From CAYVQZ01 sp964453435 (GTDB lineage: Bacteria; Abyssobacteria; SURF-5): a stretch of 64,000 nt of DNA. The notes beneath the pieces are model-generated. The model did not search any database, had not been told where the DNA came from, and saw nothing but the letters and a program-made list of their open reading frames with translations. Location of the stretch: NCBI GenBank assembly GCA_964453435.1, contig CAYVQZ010000023.1, positions 4,586-68,585 on the forward strand, given 5' to 3'. A program made the translations under genes and the position numbers. Position 1 is the stretch's first letter, and every line of letters begins with the position of its first letter. Positions 61,033-64,000 of the stretch are shown in pieces.

Positions 61033-61743
61033 TTAACGCTTGAACTGATTGTTCAGCACGTTGCAATCGAGCCGGACACCCGGCCCCATCGTCGAGGAAA
61101 GCGTCGCGGAGCGAAAATATTGCCCCTTTGCAGCGGAGGGCCGGGCCCGCGCTATCGCTTCCAGAACGGCGACGGCGTTCTCGTAAATTTTCTCTTCGTC
61201 GAATGAAACTTTCGCAACCGGCACGTGGATGTTTGCATTCTTATCCACCCGAAACTCGATTTTGCCCGCCTTGATCTCCATGACAGCTTTTCCCACCTCG
61301 AACGTTACCGTGCCGGATTTCGGCGATGGCATCAGGCCTCTGGGACCGAGAATCTTTCCGAGTTTGCCTACGCTGCTCATCATGTCGGGGGTGGCGATTG
61401 TGGCGTCGAAATCGAGCCATCCCTGCTTCACCTTCTCGATCATTTCCTCGGCTCCGACATGGTCGGCGCCGGCTTCGTTGGCTTCGCCCACCTTTTCGCC
61501 TTTCGCAAACACGAGGACGCGGACATCCTTCCCCGTGCCGTGGGGAAGCGTGCTCGTTCCGCGAACCATTTGGTCGGCTTGTCTCGGGTCCACACCCAGT
61601 TTCAGGGCGAGTTCCACTGTTTCATCAAACTTGGCGGTTGCCGCCTTTTTCACGAGCGTCACGGCCTCGCGAAGGTCGTACTGCTTGGTCGTATCCACTT
61701 CCGCAAGCGCCGCCGTCATCCGTTTGCTCACGCGCTTTGCCAT
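61033..61743 (-). CDS. rplA: 50S ribosomal protein L1
   Basis: The 236-residue protein has L1 signatures VRGTSTLPHGTGKDVRVLVFAKG and MSSVGKLGKILGPRGLMPSPKSGTVT. It binds 23S rRNA in the L1 stalk. It lies 31 bases after rplK, the usual order. As in other bacteria it may regulate its own operon. Confidence 0.98.
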   Translation of the reverse strand: MAKRVSKRMTAALAEVDTTKQYDLREAVTLVKKAATAKFDETVELALKLGVDPRQADQMVRGTSTLPHGTGKDVRVLVFAKGEKVGEANEAGADHVGAEEMIEKVKQGWLDFDATIATPDMMSSVGKLGKILGPRGLMPSPKSGTVTFEVGKAVMEIKAGKIEFRVDKNANIHVPVAKVSFDEEKIYENAVAVLEAIARARPSAAKGQYFRSATLSSTMGPGVRLDCNVLNNQFKR

Positions 61744-61774
61744 TTCGTATCATCCTTCCCGGGGGAGACGCCTG

Positions 61775-62200
61775 TCAACTCGCAATCTCGATACCCATGC
61801 TTCGCGCCGTTCCTTCAATCATTCTCATAGCCGCTTCCACGCTGGCTGCATTCAGGTCGGGCATTTTCGCTTCGGCTATCTCTCGCACCTGGGCGCTCGT
61901 GACCGTGCCGACTTTCTCCCGATTCGGTTCGCCCGAGGCCTTCGCTATTTTCGCCGCCTTCTTGAGCAGCACCGCAGCCGGCGGAGTCTTCGTTATGTAG
62001 GTGAACGACCGGTCTTCGAATACGGTAATGACGACCGGTATGATCAGCCCCTGTTTGTCTTTTGTCTTCTCGTTGAACGTTTTGCAGAACTCCATGATAT
62101 TGACGCCATGCTGTCCGAGGGCCGGACCCACGGGCGGCGCCGGGTTCGCCTGGCCGCCGGGAACATGGAGCTTTATGAGCGCCTTTATCTTCTTCGCCAT
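61775..62200 (-). CDS. rplK: 50S ribosomal protein L11
   Basis: The 141-residue protein starts KKIKALIKLHVPGGQANPAPPVGPALGQHGVNIMEF and has the C-terminal rRNA-binding domain (GTVTSAQVREIAEAKMPDLNAASVEAAMRMIEGTARSMGI). Length is normal. It sits between nusG and rplA. Confidence 0.98.
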   Translation of the reverse strand: MAKKIKALIKLHVPGGQANPAPPVGPALGQHGVNIMEFCKTFNEKTKDKQGLIIPVVITVFEDRSFTYITKTPPAAVLLKKAAKIAKASGEPNREKVGTVTSAQVREIAEAKMPDLNAASVEAAMRMIEGTARSMGIEIAS

Positions 62201-62223
62201 TGTTGGAAAACTCCTGTCAGACC

Positions 62224-63405
62224 TTAGCTTTTTTCCACTTGCCAGAATTCGAGCTCGACCGAGGTTAACCGCTCGAATATCTCGACCATCACCTTCAGCT
62301 TGCCACGCTCCGGATTAACCTCGTCCACGTAGCCCATGAAGTTGGTGAACGGCCCTTCGATGATTTTGACTTTCTCGTCTTTTTCAAAGCTGACTTTCGG
62401 TTTCGGCTTCTTCTGTTCTCCGCGCATCTGTTCGAAAATCGACTCGACCTCTTCGGGCTCGAGCGGAGTCGGCATCTTGCCGGAACCGATGAAACCGGTG
62501 ACGCCCGGGGTGTTCCGCATCAACTGCCACGTATCATATGTGAGTTTCATCTCGACCAGAACGTATCCCGGAAAAATCTTGCGGCTGGTGACCCGCTTCT
62601 TTCCACCCTTGATCTCTGCGACTTCCTCGGAAGGAATCAGTATCTGGCACACGAGTTCTTCCAGGTTTTCCTGCTTGACCCGGTTCTCCAGGCTCTGCTT
62701 GACCTTGTTCTCATGCCCCGAGTGCGCATGAATCACATACCATCGTTTTTCGGCGTGTTCGGCATCGGGAAGCATCGTCAAGCCGGAACTCTTCGGGCGG
62801 CTGACCCGCGTTTTCTTCTCGTCTGTTTCGTCCGTCGCCGCAACCGGTTGCGAAGGAGCCTCCGCCACGGATGGTTCCTCTTCGGGAACGCCTTCTTCTG
62901 CGCCTGCTTCTTCCTCGCCGGGTGTTTCCCTCTCGGACGGCTGCTCGGTGGGGAGCATTTCCGCCGCCTCCTCTTCGGTCCGCGGTATCGGCCGCTCGGG
63001 AGGCGCGGACTCGGCGGCCTCGCGGGCAATATGCGCCGCGTCGGTTTCGTCGGCCACGTCATCCGGCTGCGGCCCTTCGTCGGCGGCAGCTTCGGCTTCT
63101 ACTTCTTCCGAGGGCCGCTCGCCTCCGTCACTCTGGCTCGGCTCCGGCGCGCCGGGCTCCTCCTCCGCGCGCAGGGAGGAATCCGGTTGAGAGGGGGGGG
63201 TCTCTTCAGACGCCTGGGTTTCCGCCTGGTCGGAGGAAATTTCCTCCTCCGCGCGTTCGGATTCCCCGGGCGCCTCGTGGACAGCCTCTTCCCCTTCGGA
63301 AGGAGTTTCTTCGAGGTCCTTCCCGGGTTTATGGGCCGGTTGTTCTTCTTCCGAAGATTCGGTCCGCTCGATTTCTTTTTCTTGATTGTTTTCAGTCATC
63401 GGCAT
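62224..63405 (-). CDS. nusG: Transcription factor NusG with ~210-residue acidic N-terminal extension
   Basis: The C-terminal 175 residues are ordinary NusG: KRWYVIHAHSGHENKVKQSLENRV, the loop SRKIFPGYVLVEM and MRNTPGVTGFIG, and the KOW domain EKVKIIEGPFTNFMGYVDEVNPERGKLKVMVEIFER. They are preceded by about 215 residues almost free of hydrophobics and rich in Glu, Pro, Ser and Ala. The ORF begins four bases after secE stops, normal operon spacing, so the extension is probably translated. An internal Met at residue 211 (62775) would give a standard 183-residue protein and could be a second start. Confidence 0.9.
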   Translation of the reverse strand: MPMTENNQEKEIERTESSEEEQPAHKPGKDLEETPSEGEEAVHEAPGESERAEEEISSDQAETQASEETPPSQPDSSLRAEEEPGAPEPSQSDGGERPSEEVEAEAAADEGPQPDDVADETDAAHIAREAAESAPPERPIPRTEEEAAEMLPTEQPSERETPGEEEAGAEEGVPEEEPSVAEAPSQPVAATDETDEKKTRVSRPKSSGLTMLPDAEHAEKRWYVIHAHSGHENKVKQSLENRVKQENLEELVCQILIPSEEVAEIKGGKKRVTSRKIFPGYVLVEMKLTYDTWQLMRNTPGVTGFIGSGKMPTPLEPEEVESIFEQMRGEQKKPKPKVSFEKDEKVKIIEGPFTNFMGYVDEVNPERGKLKVMVEIFERLTSVELEFWQVEKS

Positions 63406-63408
63406 TTC

Positions 63409-63597
63409 TTATAAATTGAGAACTCCGGTAATGAAGACATAGAACGCATAATCAATCACTCCGAGAAAAACCGTCATAATTGCAACCAAAACAAGCACGA
63501 CGCCAGTGGAATTGGCGAGGTCTTTGCGCGTCGGCCACGCCACCTTTTCCAATTCGGCTTTTACTTTTCGGACATAATCGATGATCTTCTGCAGCAT
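63409..63597 (-). CDS. secE: Preprotein translocase subunit SecE
   Basis: The 62-residue single-helix form: LQKIIDYVRKVKAELEKVAWPTRKDLANST, then the membrane helix VVLVLVAIMTVFLGVIDYAFY. The KVAWPTR motif is diagnostic. The start at MLQKII (63597) is used; the open frame continues upstream through the tRNA and is not coding. It lies between tRNA(Trp) and nusG. Confidence 0.96.
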   Translation of the reverse strand: MLQKIIDYVRKVKAELEKVAWPTRKDLANSTGVVLVLVAIMTVFLGVIDYAFYVFITGVLNL

Positions 63598-63637
63598 TGT
63601 CGATCCGGCCTTTGTTCGGCGATCACCCAAAAAGTGG

Positions 63638-63712
63638 CAGGCCTGGAGGGACTCGAACCCCCAACTTCCGGTTTTGGAGACCGGCGCTCTAACCAATTCG
63701 AGCTACAGGCCT
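63638..63712 (-). tRNA. trnW: tRNA-Trp (anticodon CCA)
   Basis: Acceptor stem AGGCCTG with CAGGCCT, D arm GCTC...GAGC, anticodon stem CCGGT/ACCGG with loop CTCCAAA (CCA anticodon), T loop TTCGAGT with stem GGGGG/CCCTC allowing for one wobble. The discriminator is G and CCA is not encoded. Position between rpmG and secE is the common bacterial arrangement. Confidence 0.95.
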
Positions 63713-63761
63713 GCAGGAACGTCCAAAAATAATTTTTAAAAAGGTCGCTCCCTCGAGCCAC

Positions 63762-63911
63762 CTATTTTGTCTCGCGGTGAGAGGTATGCGCCTGGCAAAA
63801 CTTGCAATATTTCCGCAGTTCCAGCTTTTCCGGATGCTTCTTCTTGTCCTTCGTCGTCGTATAGTTCCGTTGCTTGCATTCGCTGCAGGCAAGCGTTATT
63901 ATCTCTCGCAC
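63762..63911 (-). CDS. rpmG: 50S ribosomal protein L33
   Basis: The 49-residue protein starts at a GTG: VREIITLACSECKQRNYTT, then TKDKKKHPEKLELRKYCKFCQAHTSHRETK. The two CXXC pairs make it the zinc-binding (C+) form of L33. It is too short for the usual ORF cutoffs. It lies between tuf and tRNA(Trp), the expected order. Confidence 0.95.
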   Translation of the reverse strand: MREIITLACSECKQRNYTTTKDKKKHPEKLELRKYCKFCQAHTSHRETK

Positions 63912-63949
63912 TTGTATTGGTTTCCTTTTGAAGCGTCGTGAAAAACGCT

Positions 63950-64000
63950 CTATTCGATAATGTCGGAGACGACGCCGGCGCCGACCGTCCGGCCGCCCTC
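63950..64000 (-). CDS. tuf: Elongation factor Tu, C-terminal end only
   Basis: The last 16 codons read EGGRTVGAGVVSDIIE and stop, the conserved C-terminus of EF-Tu. The rest lies beyond the window. It heads the rpmG-tRNA-secE-nusG transcript on the minus strand. Confidence 0.95.
   Translation of the reverse strand, partial: EGGRTVGAGVVSDIIE

Noticed and set aside
63597..63696. Upstream extension of SecE
   Set aside because: The extra codons would run through the tRNA-Trp gene. The MLQKII start gives the standard single-helix SecE.

Overview
The window looks like a scaffold from an uncultured, Gram-negative anaerobe. Evidence for an outer membrane is a TolC-type channel, an OprB-like porin, an OmpA lipoprotein and RND pumps. 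Evidence for an anaerobic, metal-rich metabolism is a multiheme b/c cytochrome, an FmdE-like protein, a LarA-like protein, nickel uptake genes and two genes that appear to use UGA as selenocysteine. The phylum cannot be settled from this stretch. It resembles Desulfobacterota or a deep-branching candidate phylum with similar metabolism.

Region 1 (1-17.5 kb) is a large arsenic/redox island. A run of ten same-strand genes, most overlapping their neighbour by 4-13 bases, encodes a tripartite RND pump, an Fe-S cluster protein, an eight-heme cytochrome fused to a b-type membrane domain with an in-frame UGA at 6217, three thioredoxin-fold proteins and an ArsG/CcdA-like membrane protein. It is followed by two near-duplicate arsR genes with their own promoter/operators, a receiver-only protein with Asp replaced by Glu, a C39-like protease fold, then arsD, a HesB-like protein, arsA, acr3 and arsC. 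The picture is regulated arsenite extrusion plus an envelope redox module.

Region 2 (17.5-25.8 kb) holds an FmdE-MoeA-like pair behind a ModE-like palindrome, a LarA-like protein and an SDR. On the other strand are a response regulator, recA, thpR and an NAD(P)HX epimerase. Region 3 (26.3-27.9 kb, minus) is a candidate RiPP locus: a small Cys protein, a radical SAM/SPASM enzyme with a PqqD-like N-terminus, and an unlisted 20-residue Cys-rich peptide whose ribosome-binding site overlaps the enzyme's stop codon.

Region 4 (28-39.6 kb) carries two acyl-CoA dehydrogenases, MerR and TetR regulators, an orphan HicB-like protein, a second Fe-S protein, a haloalkane-dehalogenase-like hydrolase, a cupin and an MMPL/RND exporter. 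Dispersed palindromic repeats, one nested inside another, lie between them. A 100-N gap at 39693 is flanked by the same 55 bases and is probably an assembly artefact.

Region 5 (40-46 kb) is nickel handling: DUF3842, CooT, an OprB-like porin, NikK-like (DUF4198), NikM, NikL and NikQ, with no ATPase in the window. Region 6 (46.5-58 kb) is a mixed set of hydrolases, TatD, a nitroreductase, an OmpA lipoprotein, a third acyl-CoA dehydrogenase, a C-GCAxxG-C-C protein with UGA at its first Cys position, MscS and a sulfatase-fold protein. Region 7 (58.4-64 kb, minus) is housekeeping: tuf-rpmG-tRNA(Trp)-secE-nusG-rplK-rplA, then metK-ahcY. NusG has an unusual acidic N-terminal extension of about 210 residues.
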